The position numbers were made by a program, and so were the translations under genes. A stretch of 64,000 nt of DNA. It comes from Isoetes taiwanensis. Lineage: Eukaryota > Streptophyta > Lycopodiopsida > Isoetales > Isoetaceae. The notes below the pieces were generated by a model. It saw only the letters and a list, made by a program, of their open reading frames with translations. It searched no databases and was not told the DNA's origin. The stretch spans positions 819,814 through 883,813 of the forward strand of contig JAJEKV010000058.1 of the NCBI GenBank assembly GCA_021234155.1, read 5' to 3'. Shown here one piece after another: positions 32,270 to 45,824 of this stretch (within the stretch, counting starts at the first letter, position 1; each line of letters begins with the position of its first letter).

Positions 32270-33919
32270 TTTCTAGAAGAAGAAGGGGCGTTTGTTGTCT
32301 CCATTGTGCGCATTAATCTGTCAAAATATTATGTGATGAGACATGCCTGTATCAATTTTCTCTTGGTCTGGCCCACATTCTATGTAGTCAAGTACATAAC
32401 TACATAACCAGTAAATAACTACATAGCCAATATAAAAGAAATATCGTTTTTAAAATTTTGTCCAACATATATCGATCATATGCCCAACATTTATATATTC
32501 TTAACACTTTCCCATCATTTTTTTGCATATGTTGGCTAATATTTGTAGAACATTTTCTTTGACATTATATTTTTTACAACAAGTAATTGCCCAATATTTA
32601 ATGCGTAACACTTATTAATATTTCGAGAACTATTTTTCAACATTGCGAACCAGGATTGCATAACATATATGCAAGTAACATTTGTCAATGTTTGCTAAGT
32701 ATTTGCCATGATCTACCCATGCATAGCTATCATTGAAAGTAAACCCAATCTAAAAATAGCGTGCATTTTCTACCCTTCCTCAATGCTAAAATTGCATTTC
32801 ACAATCCTCCAAATGCATTGGACTTGCAAGCTTTTACCCATGTTTACGTATGTAGGTTTCACCAAAGGAACCAAAGGAACAACTAGAAGATGTGCCATGA
32901 TATTGTAAATATGATTGTTATTGATAGGCCATAAAACTATTAAAGATGTTAGCTAATCTATTATTATTGCCATTCAGTCGATGGTAAGGAAGTTGAGAAC
33001 CATCAACAAATTGCATCAATTGTTTTAATAATGCAATCCTCCACTAGCAGGGGTGCACAAGGTGCGGTTGTATGTTATATATCCGGTACATTTCTTTTGT
33101 TATTTCGGCTCAAAAAATATTGGGTGTAAAAGATACTTCGGTGTGAAAAAAAAAAGAGCCAATTGTTCGCGACAAACTCAAGCGGTGGTTATATAATGTG
33201 CTCCCCACGTACCTTAGGGCAACATATCTTTATCACATATTAACCTTCTAGTGGGTTGTCTTAGTGTGCCATCGCAGAACCTAATCTGGCTATCCTTGCC
33301 TCTACCCACTCAAGCTCTGCCAGTGCAGAATGAAAAAAAATGGGAAGAAAGTCATCATTGCCCTAAATGTGGAACGAGGTAGAAGCATGTTGCTTTAGCA
33401 TCTAGCAAACACAATTATATATTTTAGAAAGGCAAACTTTTATTCGTTGTTTCTAATTGACCTAGTTAAAACGTTTCTTAAACACGTTCAAGCTTTTGAC
33501 AACTGCGACTACTTTACCCCACTTGCCTATCAACTTCAGTATACTCGAGAGAGTTCCAAGTAATTACAGTGACAAGACAGCTACGCTCACAGAAAGAAAA
33601 GTGATACAAATCTGTTAAAATTGATAGGTATACATTCATCACCTGAGATCATCTCTTCCAAATGACTTCAGCCATTTTCTTTGAGAGAATGAAACCAAGA
33701 GATGTTCCGCATCAAAAAATATGTTACAAAAAGTCTTCTAAATCTTGTGCCATGACAACAGTCCCGCGCGTCTTATTCATGTTGAACATGATTAAGTTCC
33801 TAGAGCTTTCTCCTCCTATATGCGGTCATGGTTTTGCTTACAGCTCAACAGTCATGTCCAGAAAAAATTGAGGACATGACTGCATTTATAATTACTGACT
33901 TTGTGGCCTCTGTCAAAAG
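32270..33919. other. No gene recognised
   Basis: AT-rich intergenic sequence downstream of the RNA-polymerase pseudogene. Short frames only. Confidence 0.45.
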
Positions 33920-34929
33920 TCAATTAAAAAAATAAGGAGACCTCAAAACTTCATCTAGAATAAGATCACCTCGTATTGGCACGGGTGGAAACCTTAAGTG
34001 GGGAAGCCGCTTTTGAAAATTCTCAAGCAACTGCAGCACAAATGCAAAATATAAAGATCACAGAGCATCACATTTGAAGAACATGAAAATAGACGCCAAT
34101 TCTTACATTTTCAAGTATTGGTTGGCTATAAAGCTCCACAAACTTTTCCCTCAATACAACATTAAGCTTTTCAACATCACCAGCATGTGTCCAAAACGAA
34201 TCATGCACTCCTGTGACCAATAGCAGCATAAGACAAATAATCACCTTCATGATTGCTTAGTTATGTTGTCATCTAAACCCATCTGCAAATGCAAGTCCTG
34301 CAAATGCAAGTCCTGCATTTTTGCAAGCAACCGCTGTCATCATCATATGAGATCCGTCTAAAGAGTGGACGAAATTTGGTGGAAATGCAGTTCATTGCCT
34401 CTGAACCATGACCTGGGATATCCACAACGTTTTTAAAAGGGTTAATAAAAAGCTCCAGAATCCTGAAAGGTGATTAAGAAGCTTACTGGCATTTCACTGT
34501 CCCTCCTTAGTGCAAGAACTTGAAGAGATGTTCTCACCTGAAATGGTAGTTCTTTCTAAGAAACCATTCTTCTTCAGAAAGTGCAAACAAAAAAAAATTA
34601 ACCTACAAAATGCCTTCCAGGCCTCCGGTATGGTTGCACAACTGGTAAACCCAATCTCACTGCTTCACCATCCGAAGCTATTATCTATAATACATGATAT
34701 TATATTGCATATAAAATTTTGTTTCTAATAACAAAACCAGCAAAATTTAGCATTCCAATTTCCCACCTTAGCACAATCACCGAACCACTTCATTATGCAC
34801 CTTACTTCCTTGAACATCTCGCCAAGAGCATCAAGTGTTATCTGCAACCATTCAAAATTGCGGTTATGACATCCATACACAGATGTCATAACCATCTGCT
34901 TCACAAGCTTGCGGTATAAACGTGACATT
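33920..34929 (-). pseudogene. Phage-type organelle RNA polymerase (RPOT), C-terminal pseudogene
   Basis: Six minus-strand exons fit the C-terminal third of plant single-subunit RNA polymerases: 34929-34767 ([14 protein letters not shown], then [20 protein letters not shown]), 34684-34607 (GLPVVQPYRRPGRHF), 34537-34487 (VRTSLQVLALRRDSEM), 34412-34283 ([20 protein letters not shown]), 34210-34107 ([26 protein letters not shown]) and 34030-33920, ending SPYFFN-stop. The family transcribes mitochondrial and plastid genes. The templating-helix motif and the HDS aspartate remain. There are several defects. A TGA at 34392-34394 stands before TAFPPNF where Arg is usual. About 40 residues after SVYG are replaced by a short unrelated piece. 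The WTTP stretch before LGLP is missing. A 15-bp duplication ([10 protein letters not shown]) is followed by AT instead of a GT donor. The upstream palm with the DGSCNGLQ motif is not found. Confidence 0.9.
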
Positions 34930-36410
34930 CTGCTAGTCGCTGTCAGATTTCATGAGCAGTACAAGCAAGCAAGTGGCAAGATAAATAAACATAATCTCTT
35001 TGCATTGTTAAAGTAACATACATGCATGATGCTTCAACAAACTCTGCTTACAACAGAAGATACAAAGCACATCTAACTAATTTCTCTAAATAATTGGCAT
35101 GATCATACTCAAAACTTAGCTCTCCAGCCACACTTATACAACATCTTTAGTTAAGCCATGTCTATACCCTGTTCAAATTTCCGTTTCTTCGAGGGTTCCA
35201 ACTGCAACACAGATATGCATGTGTAAGAGTTCCAAGAAACGCCAGAGCAGATACATGCTTGGTAATGTTTAAACATCAGGTTAGATGCTTTACCTAAACA
35301 TCGGGTCGGATGCTTTACGAACCACATCTGGCTGGGCTTTTTATAGTCGACAAGTCATCTGTATTTTCCTTCATATAATCGGGAGGTGATTTTTCCCATA
35401 CATTTAATGAGCTTTTTTGAACTGAGTTGTGCATTTCGAAGTGGCGCATACACTGGCATCTCTTCCCAATGATTTTGCAATGTCAGAATATCCTTTATGC
35501 CCAAGAGGCCAACGATCATCAGAGGACTTTGCATCATCTTGACCATTCTCGAATCCGACCTCGTAATTGAAATCCCTTTGACTCTCTATGTTGTTCTTGT
35601 CATCCTCATTCCAACTATCACCGGCTTCTTCACAGATCTAATTAAAAAAAGCGGCCCATAATCTGCGTATGTTCCTTGTCATCATGCGCGAATTGCCATA
35701 TCCGCTTGTTTTCAAAGCTATCAATCTTCTGAAAGTGTTTGGATTCACCATCTGCAGCAAAGAGTGGATTTTAAAAAGAGAAGCAAGAGGTACATCAAGT
35801 AAATGTAGGGAGCGGCTTACATGAAAGACCAACATCTGCAAGCGCAACTACTAGCGGTGGAAAATCTGTTGTGTAATTGTAACGCACATGGACGATAGTC
35901 TTACAATTGCAATGCGAGAACCTTGTTGGATTTGCTAGTCGGTGTCACAATAGCGCTCTTGTACTTTCGAATCTGTTAAGGAATAAGAGGATAACTTTTC
36001 CTTGGAAATACCATCGGTTCTTGAATCTTGATATAACCTTGTTAAATGACCTGCCATGACCATAATGTTACTTGAAAACAATTTCAGCGCAGCTATAACA
36101 AGTCAAACTTACATTTAGACCTTGATATAACACAACAAAGTCACGATGTAGCCAGGTTGAAAATGATTTATTAATTTCCATCCGTCTCCTTTACTTGTAC
36201 TCCTATTTGATTGAGTTGTATTCCGGAAAATGTCAGTTAAGTCAAGCATAGAGGAATGAAAAAGCTTGATTTTGCAACTTGGCTAATTCAATATTTTGGT
36301 GGATATTTTACTACTTTTGTAAGAATCTTCCACGAAGAGAATTCTTCTCAAATGCATAATGGAGTGACATTCATGAACAGACCAACCTAAAAGTGAAATG
36401 AGGGCCGAGG
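34930..36410 (-). other. Unidentified coding-like segments
   Basis: Two minus-strand segments look protein-like. At 35760-35645, after a TGCTGCAG acceptor, the frame reads ESKHFQKIDSFENKRIWQFA then HDDKEHTQIMGRFF-stop. At 35638-35400 an acidic frame reads EAGDSWNEDDKNNIESQRDF then DDRWPLGHKGYSDIAKSLG. They could be exons of a gene lying between the RPOT remnant and the duplicated block. The family is unknown and no start was found. The rest is AT-rich with no signal. Confidence 0.3.
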
Positions 36411-36417
36411 CGGAAAC

Positions 36418-37575
36418 TTGATGTAGAAGCGCCCGCCATACCATTGCACTGGCCTCGTCGCAATCCACATCTCATGGCGGCTTCACCCGGCAGCTTTTGC
36501 ATGAATTGGTTATCTGTTGTGACATTGTTGACTAGAAATCGTCGATATATTTTTCATAACCGCCATAAATGCAAAAGAAAAGCATACATATGCTCATCAT
36601 GTTTTGTACCATGCACATTAGAAACATATAATATTCTGTTTTACCTCATTCGCTTCTCGATTCTCTGCAATAACTTCGGAATAGATGGTCCTTTACTATC
36701 AAGCAATCTGTTGAGACAGGGTTCTTTGCTGGTGGTGTTCCCGAGTCTTTTGTCCGCGACTAATTGTGGTCCAACATGCTCTAATAGCCATTATTAAAGG
36801 CATAACGTTAGACATTTTTCTTTGTAATTGTAAACTCAAAAGCTATCTTACCATGAGAAACAAGCGTAGAACCTCAGCAACATCTAACTGCGTTGATCCT
36901 TTAGTTAATCGATCATCTCCACAACTACGACAATCTTCATTAGCAGAAAATAGGAAAAAGTGCCTCGCCAACTCTAGGATTAGAATGGCACGGAGGCCGG
37001 CTTGATGTAGAAGCCGCCCGCCATACCATTGCACTGGCCTCGTCGCAATCCACATCTCATGGCAGCTTCAGCTTCAGCTTCAGCTGCATGAATTGGTTAT
37101 CTGTTGTGACATTGTTGACTAGAAATCGTACGATATATTTTTCATAACTGCCATAAATGCAAAAGAAAAGCATACATATGCTCATCATGTTTTGTACCAT
37201 GCACATTAGAAACATATAATATTCCTGTTTTACCTCATTCTGCTTCTCTGATTCTCTGCAATAACTCAGAATAGATGGTCCTTTACTATCAAGCAATCTG
37301 TTGAGACAGGTTGCTGCTGGTGGTGTTCCTGAGTCTTTTGTCACAGCCAATTGTGGTCCAACATGCTCTAATAGCCATTATTAAAGGCATAACGTTAGAC
37401 ATTTTTCTTTGTAATTGTAAACTCAAAAGCTATCTTACCATGAGAAACAAGCGTAGAACCTCAGCAACATCTAACTGCGTTGATCCTTTAGTTAATCGAT
37501 CATCTCCACAACTACGACAATCTTCATTAGCAGAAAATAGGAAAAAGTGCCTCGCCAACTCTAGGATTAGAATGG
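36418..37575 (-). repeat. Tandem duplication, 0.58-kb unit, carrying two exon-like pieces
   Basis: 36418-36995 and 37001-37575 are direct copies. Both carry CATACCATTGCACTGGCCTC, GTGACATTGTTGACTAGAAA and CATAACGTTAGACATTTTTC. On the minus strand each unit holds TQLDVAEVLRLFLM ending at ATG/GTAAGA, then after a TTAG acceptor EHVGPQL...CLNRLLDSKGPSI and a GTAAAAC donor. The second exon reads IPKLLQRIEKRMR in the downstream unit but LSYCRESEKQNE in the other because of indels. So one copy at least is shifted. A likely first exon (MEAALIGNRLLLGLDPSI, then LGQGVGAGKAGLF) starts at 37670 on minus. The family was not recognised. Confidence 0.75.
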
Positions 37576-37792
37576 CGAAATAATCCAGCCTTTCCTGCGC
37601 CAACACCCTGACCTAAGATCGAAGGATCCAAACCCAAAAGAAGGCGATTGCCAATAAGAGCTGCTTCCATATCGCTTTCTCGATCTCTGATGGCCGATCC
37701 CTGCCTTGCCAGTTACCCGGTTGCAAGGAGTCGTGGAGTTCTTTACATCTGACCGAGAGTTTACAGGAAATAGAAGGTTTGGAGCAGTCACC

Positions 37793-37884
37793 AGCATATA
37801 CCTAGAATATTCTAGTATATACCTAGGATATGCCAAAAACCCACATAAACAAGGGTTTGCCCCCCTAGGGGCAACCCAAAAACA
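37793..37884 (+). repeat. Dispersed AGGGGCAACCC family, copy D
   Basis: Begins CAGCATATACCTAGAATATT and continues TATACCTAGGATATGCC, CCCACATAAACAAGGGTTTG, CCCCCCTAGGGGCAACCCAA. It is the reverse complement of 6177-6262 with few changes. It lies about 0.55 kb upstream of the OPR start and 0.12 kb upstream, on minus, of the putative MEAAL exon. Confidence 0.8.
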
Positions 37885-38444
37885 CAGATTTAAAGCTCAG
37901 AAAAGAAAGACAGCTGCTCAACCATGGCAAAAACACCTAGAATAGCAACAATTAATTAAGCTCCTCTCACATGGCAAAAACTACTATTTTGAATACAATA
38001 CCATACGACAATAGAGCCTTAACCACTGCCAAAACAACCTCCCGCTATACCAAATGAATGGAGCAAAAGTATAAAGTATATTGATGATTGATGAGCCATG
38101 GTGTAGTTGCACCACGACTTGATTTAACGGATTTGGGCTGCATTTGTTGTCGGCGATTTCTAAGAGGGGTTTAGCTACAATATGCAGATTTTTTGTTTTT
38201 TGCATCGGGCCCAGAAATACATCATCCCGAGAGGAGCACTTATATAAAGATTTTGCTTGTTACATCCGTCCCGGATATGAGAGACAAGTGTCCCGTCAAA
38301 GATAGAGGATTTTGGTTAGGTCCACACCAGCGCCACTTTAAAAGATGTGGCGATGATCGGCCCAACGATGCCAGTAGTAATAAATACAAACTCTTGCTGG
38401 GCGATTTAAGCCCCAATTTCTGGCTTGCTCAGCAGCGCAGAATC
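37885..38444 (+). promoter_or_regulatory. Putative 5' region of the OPR gene
   Basis: This is the upstream sequence of the reductase. From about 38193 the reading frame of exon 1 is already open. It has an ATG at 38277 that would add 56 residues (MRDKCPVKDRGFWLG...) before the conserved start at 38445. No TATA box could be assigned with confidence. Confidence 0.3.
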
Positions 38445-39990
<1,546 letters not shown>

Positions 39991-40888
39991 GGGGTCGTAT
40001 TGTACTTTTATATAGATTACAAGAAAGTAGTTCGGTGCCACTGGCTCCGTATTCGATGTGGTGTTTAGTAAGATGTGGTGTTCAGTAAATTGTGTCAGAA
40101 CGATGGTGTGACTTTGAACAAATTGGACACTCCAAACAAAGGGAATTTCAACTTTCAAACGACGAAGGAAACAACAGTGGCAGCTTTAGATATGTATAGA
40201 TAATACATATCCTTTCGGGTAAATGGAGACCAAATTCTAAAATTTGTTTATTGCATTCACCCGGTTTTACCATGTTAAAACTTGGTAATAGAAGGCTTCA
40301 CGAGTTGGAAAATAAGAGTTCGAATTATGCAATATATGGCCATGAAATCTCATTTACATATCATAACATTGAAAACCTGAGAGATGAGATATACTTTTGC
40401 TACTTCAGCATAATCCTTACAAAAGCAAACAGCTGACACGATCTTAAATGATAGATTAGATACCACACTAATTTGCATACCCTTGGCTTTTTCAAGGTTG
40501 CTTCTAGGACATTGCGCAATGTTGTAAAAATAGAAAAATTTGTCCCTTTCTAATATTAAACTTATTTGATACAATATTCTTGTAAAGCACTAGACTTTTG
40601 AGGACTTTATGTCTCTCTATCCATGTGAATACGATGCATATAACAACATGCTGCTCAAATCACCCTGTTAACTTACCTAGACTGCATCCAACTTTAAGGC
40701 ATGTTTTGCAGCATTGTTATGCCACTTCACTCAAGGCAACAAATCCATGGGAATGACAATTTCTTGTATCATCTGATGCAAGATTGGGAATCCGCCTAGT
40801 TGATCTTGAATATACTGACCCAATTGATCTTCAAAGTGTTACGTGTTTTCTTATATATAATGAAGTGGTGCATAAAAATAGTTCACTA
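39991..40888. other. 3' flank of OPR; no gene recognised
   Basis: AT-rich. The only frames are short (for example 40251-40436) and without motif. Confidence 0.45.
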
Positions 40889-41180
40889 CGTAATGCAGCT
40901 CCAAACCTCGCAGCATTTTCAAAGGGCACAAATCGCTAGGTAATGCAGCTCCAAATCTCACAGCATTTGCAAGGGGTAGGGCAGTTGCATATATGATAAA
41001 GAGAAAGCCTCATATTGATTCACATCCATTGGATGGAAAAGAAATAGGCGATAATGAATCTAGAATGTCAGTTTCAATTATTCTTCAAGACCTAAAGTGT
41101 GTATTTCCACAAAACTTTTGTGTTAAAATAGCTTCAGGAAAGACAACTGCTATTGTTTCCAAGTTTGCTCAATTTCATAT
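40889..41180 (+). pseudogene. ABCB-type (P-glycoprotein-like) transporter fragment
   Basis: The frame from 40936 reads LGNAAPNLTAFARGRAVAYM, IKRKPHIDSHPLDGKEI and later FCVKIASGKTTAIV. In plant ABCB half-transporters the corresponding text is the last transmembrane helix, the linker (LGQ..PN..AFA.G..AA..I...I.RKP.ID) and the start of the nucleotide-binding domain up to the Walker A. Here the Walker A glycine-lysine loop is missing (SGKTTAIVSK only partly resembles what precedes it). A stretch equivalent to LGNAAPNLTAFAKG is present twice (40891-40934 and 40938-40980). It is a short broken copy. Confidence 0.8.
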
Positions 41181-42161
41181 GCAGAGAAGAAACAGAAGCA
41201 TACTCTCAAAGCATTAGAAGTCCAGTTGCAAGATCAAGAGAGAAATATCCCTAATATTATTTAAATACTAGAATCAGAATGCAAGACTCAATGAATGTTT
41301 GAAGATAAAAAGCAACAACATTAAAAAAAAATAAAAAATAAAAAATCCTTGGGAATGCTCGATGAATAACAAACACTAAAGAAAGTGGAAATCTTTTCTA
41401 GGTTGATCAATTTCCTGTGCGAGGAAGAAACAGGAGCAAGATCAAGAGAAAAATACCTCTAACACATATATAATGATCAAGACTCAATCGAATGTTTGAA
41501 GATTAAAAAGCAACACCTTATAATCGCCAAATTTGAAGAAGATGTAGTTGCACAGCATGTTGGAGAAGTTACCTTGGAAATGTTCTTAGAAGGTAAGCCG
41601 ACAAAGGTTGAATTTTGAAGGGACTTCAAGCAAGAATTGAAATACAACTTTCTTAATCACATCCTTGGACATCTCCACAGAGGGCTCTCGCTTCCCTTCT
41701 ATGCCAAAATGGAACAATCTGATGCTATTCTTTTGCAAGAACTTGGATGAATGTATGGAATATTCAAAGTCCGAGATGTCGATCTATAATTGCAGTGCTC
41801 CATCATACAAAACAGATTGCAGAACAATCTGAGAGAAACAGATCGCAAAAAGGCGCAAAGACCCAAAAAAAGGAGTCCAGCTAGCATCCACGTGGAGTTT
41901 TGGTGAATTTATTTGTCCACCTAAACTTGACATGACTTTTCATGACTGGAATTTTATATATGTTATATAAAAATATTTATATAACCACCAGTGAAATATT
42001 GAAATATCATTGTTAGCATTGTGCCATTTTAATTATTTACAACCGCCGTGAACATTTCTCTTTCTCAACGCCTCTAGATTTGGGGAGGAGAGTTAGTACA
42101 TATAAGGATGTTTGTGGTGGCCAAGCAAAGATTTCTCTGTGAATACATATCTACACATATA
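41181..42161. other. No gene recognised
   Basis: AT-rich, with two related phrases (AGATCAAGAGAGAAATA at about 41234 and AGATCAAGAGAAAAATA at about 41438) that suggest a small duplicated segment. No coding signal. Confidence 0.4.
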
Positions 42162-42228
42162 TATTATTTATTTATTTTATTTATTTGATCAAGCTCTTTG
42201 GGGCCCTAAAAGGCCATGGAGCGCTCAT

Positions 42229-42480
42229 TTACAAGATCTTAACTGTTCTTAAGCAAGAAACTACGGTGTGCATCCACCGCTTTGATATAAAGTCCAAACT
42301 ATATGATGGCAACAACAATAATGTTTGAAAATCAGAAAACTGGAAATCAACTCTAGCCCGTATATCGCTGTATGCCGGACAGTGAATAAACACATGGTTC
42401 TCATCCTCAATACTGCCTGTGTCACACAATTTACAAAACCGCTCCTCCATTGGAGTCTTCGACCATCTGCCAGTTTCCAC
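42229..42480 (-). pseudogene. LINE C-terminal zinc-knuckle region
   Basis: Minus frame RFCKLCDTGSIEDENHVFIH followed by CPAY gives C-x2-C...H-x4-C spacing, the zinc-binding tail found after the RT in plant LINE ORF2 (zf-RVT-like). It is followed by a stop and the A-rich 3' tail. Confidence 0.8.
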
Positions 42481-42763
42481 TTCTAATGCAGGTGAACAAG
42501 TCCTCAGAATCGGGCAATGAGGTGTTTCATGGATCTCGGAATGTCAGCCAACAAGTATTCTTGGTGATTATATTCTCCTATTGGGTTCACATTGAGGCGA
42601 TAAAGTTTCATCCTGCTGCCAGGGTCCTGCCACATTCTACTAACTGCTAACCTTTCTACAAGAGCTCGGGCATCAGCTTTACAACATGGCCAAGCACTCT
42701 CCTCGCACCCCCGCCTACCGCCCAATCCATGACGTCATGCAACCAAATTTTTTGCTCCGGTTA

Positions 42764-44557
42764 TCATAGCTTGATGAGACAAGCGGTCATCGAGTGCTCA
42801 CGTATCCTGCTAACATAACCGATGGTTTGAAATAATGCTTCTAATTCCAAAGGGAACATACACCTTTCGGCTAATATTATTGCATATGGTATTTGGATTT
42901 TGACGCCCAATTCTTCTCGCAGGAATAGTTTCTGGACTGCTTCAATCTGTCCCCAAAGCTTTGCAGAAATGGTCGGTCCCCAAACCGGAACTCCATACAA
43001 CAACACTAGTTGAACCAAGGATTTAAAAAGTTTTTTCTTAAGCGCCCAATCATGCAAGGAGATTCTGGAACATTTGACTTGCATACTGTACAATGCCGCT
43101 TTCCCCCCTGTAGCTCTTCGTTTTATACATTCTTTCCATGTGTACTTCGCAGAAAAATCAATGCCCAAATATTTATAACTCTCCACTACCTCAATTTCCT
43201 GTCCTTGATAGAAAAACGCTGGCCTATCCCTCGTGCCAAAGATCATGATCTTGGATTTAGCAGTGTTCACTGTCATTTGTCTCGCCTCACAAAACAGCCC
43301 TAGCAGATCCAGGTGAGATTGAAGCACATGTTTTCGGTTGGCCAACAGCACCACATCATCTGCGTATAACAACAATTGAAGAACATATGAGCCTAACCTG
43401 GTCCTCAAGTAGCTTAACGAGCGTGCCTCGAACCATTCATCCAAATTTCGCCTATGAAAAGGCCAAATTACGTCGGAGAAAGTGGACACCCCTGACGAAC
43501 ACCTATAGTGTTCTTAACCACTTTGATCCATTTCCCGCATGACAATGTAACCAATACTTCGCGATACAACGGGAGATCGCAGCTTCGACTTCCTCTGGAA
43601 CTCCAAGTCAGTATCATTCTATCGCTCAACCCTTTTCTAGGCAATTTGATCAAACGCTTTAGCAAAATCAATGAATGCTATGTAGAGTGCTGAATTAGGA
43701 GCCTTCGCCTTTTCCACCAAGACCAAGAGTCACAAAGATGATCCAAAGTATTATGATCCTCACGAAACCCCGCCGACATATGGAACGTTTCATGTTATCT
43801 TACGCCCATGCATTCAACTTACTCTCCAACGGACTACCAAGGATTTTTGAGAATGTACTTGCCAAGCAAGATAGTCCTATAATTGTGTAATCGAGCTCTT
43901 ATCTCCAGATTTATGAATAGGGTGCACCTCGCTCATCTTCCATTCTGTTGGCGTTCCTTTGTCGATGCACATATTCAACAGTAGTCGTAATTTGAATTGT
44001 TCCATCTCCTCCCCATTTAAACAATTCGATGCATATCCCATCTAAATCATGTGCTTTATTGTTTTCCATGCCAGAAATAGTTTCTCTAACATCGGCCTCA
44101 GAAAAAAGATCAGCATCCCAAGATAATAAAGGCATCCCTTCAGTGTTACTTTTGGCGAAATATCACGAACCATTTTTAGCGGATCGTCCATATCAAGCAC
44201 AGGCTGGTCACTCCTTCTGTTCAGCAGGTTCCAGAAGGCCTTGGGCGATTCCTTCAAGTGCTCTTTGAGCTCCAATTGCCTGGCCTGGAGAAATGAGCGT
44301 TTCTTAGCTCTCAAGAGCTTTTTATACCAGCTTGGTTTCCTTATGCATCCGGTGGGCAGCTTAGACCTTGCTTCTCTGCACTCGTTATCCCACCAAGAAT
44401 TAAATGGTTTCCCTTTTACAAATTGCCTGGTGAAACCAAATACTTTCCCAGCAGCCTGGCGGATTATATCAGTGAAGTGCTTGGCATCTATGGCATCGTA
44501 TCTGTCCAATGGAACTGGGCGACCATTTCCTCTACCAACACCCGGTATGGCATGCAT
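42764..44557 (-). pseudogene. LINE reverse transcriptase domain
   Basis: Minus frames in order: WWDNECREARSKLPTGCIRK and KESPKAFWNLLNRRSDQPVL (44557-44190); VRETISGMENNKAHDLDGIC (RT motif near 44100-44040); IAFIDFAKAFDQI in a shifted frame (43680-43640); GVRQGCPLSPT (43500-43470); LLLYADDVVLLANRK with the YADD active-site box (43380-43340); YKYLGIDFSAKYTWKECI; then KLFLREELGVKIQIPY. At least three frame changes and a stop after FDQIA make it inactive. The active-site aspartates themselves remain. Confidence 0.9.
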
Positions 44558-44587
44558 AATTTATAGTTTACTTTCAGTCTAGGATGG

Positions 44588-45431
44588 AAAGGGAGGCGTG
44601 CAGCAGCAGTGGCAACATGGTTGGATTTTAACGTGACATGCAAAGGGAGGTGATCTGACTCAGGCAGCTTTGTGCCCACATGACAAGAATGGACCATGTC
44701 CAAGCTACCTGCCAGCAGATAATCAATGGTATTTGCCCCTGAATGATTCATGCAGGTGAAACTTCCAGAGTCTAGAAATTTCGATATACCATTAACAATT
44801 TTCAAATGGCAAATAGTGCCAAGCTCAAGCAGGAAGTCACCCATCACGTTAGAGATTTTATCTTCTGAGGATCTACAAAATAAGGGCTCTGTAATCTCCT
44901 GCATCTGGACATCGGATACATCAACATACCTTTTTCACTGTTCACTACTCGTCCGCGCATTGAAGTCTCCGAGGAGGAAAACTTCACCCTGTAACATGAA
45001 TTGTAAAGTGTCTGCACAAAGCCTCTGAAAAGGATCATCTCTGTTAAATGTTTTGCTGTGGTATAGAGTGGCATTCAAAGGGGCAAAGTAACACGCTGCC
45101 ACATATATATCCTTGCTAGCTGTTTTAATTTTCAGCCATAAGTATTGCCTGTTTGTGTCCTCCGAAACAATTTGTAAGCTGGAGGCAATGTGCTCCCTGC
45201 TGTATATTGCAATCCCTCCATAACCTCGGCCTGCTCCAGCAGTTTTCTCATTCCATACATGCCCTATTAATACAAATCCAGGCACATCAGGAAGTGAACG
45301 GAATTGGTGCTCCCACGTTTCAGTAAAGATTAATATATTCTTTTTGTTCCAGCAATTAGAGGTTGCATTGATCTTGGCTTGATGTAAGCCATGAGCATTC
45401 CACAGACTGACATTCAGGGCCCAATCTCCCT
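44588..45431 (-). pseudogene. LINE endonuclease (EEP) domain
   Basis: Frame pieces on minus: LNVSLWNAHGLHQAK and ILIFTETWEHQFRS (45410-45300), then GYGGIAIYSREHI, YVAACYFAP and VFLLGDFNARTSSEQ (45235-44935). After a frameshift come NTIDYLLAGSLDMVHSCHVG and ESDHLPLHVTL (44740-44630). The motifs ETW, GDFNAR and SDH.PL are the catalytic signature of the exonuclease-endonuclease-phosphatase fold that nicks target DNA. It is broken near 44930, so not functional. Confidence 0.85.
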
Positions 45432-45824
45432 AACTACGTTTATAATGCAATTCATGGATCGAAAATAGGGATCCAAAAAAAACCTAGAAAATAGACTTCA
45501 AAAAATCCGAAAATATGGTAATATCAAATGTGGGCGGCATTTTTTCCAGTTCGGTGGGACACTAAATTCGAGCCCTGGGATTGCAGTTTTCTATTTCTAT
45601 TTTCTGGTTTTGTCGTATAAAATTTTTCTGCGCCCCAATCTATCTCTATATTTTACTGCCATGTTTTAGGGAACAAAATATTTTTACCCCGGTTATTGTG
45701 ATTCCATCGCAAAAAATTCCATCCCGCGGAATCACCAGGTCGAGACCCCATTATCCGTACCAGAGCCCCCGTTATCCGTACCTGACAGGGTCGCTTTCAG
45801 GTCATTTATACCTTCCGGCGGAAT

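Larger units (their letters stand above)
42162..45431 (-). mobile_element. Non-LTR retrotransposon (LINE), ORF2 region, decayed
   Basis: On the minus strand the order is apurinic-type endonuclease, linker, reverse transcriptase, C-terminal zinc knuckle, then a 3' tail of AAATAAAT-type repeats (42162-42189 on plus). The 5' end lies near 45431, at the start of the endonuclease. No gag-like ORF1 is visible, so the copy is 5'-truncated or ORF1 is lost. Several frameshifts and stops break the ORF. The order endonuclease, RT, CCHC-like is that of plant L1-clade elements. Confidence 0.9.

Noticed and set aside
43010-43303. 97-codon plus frame inside the LINE
   Set aside because: Shadow of the reverse-transcriptase frame on the minus strand.
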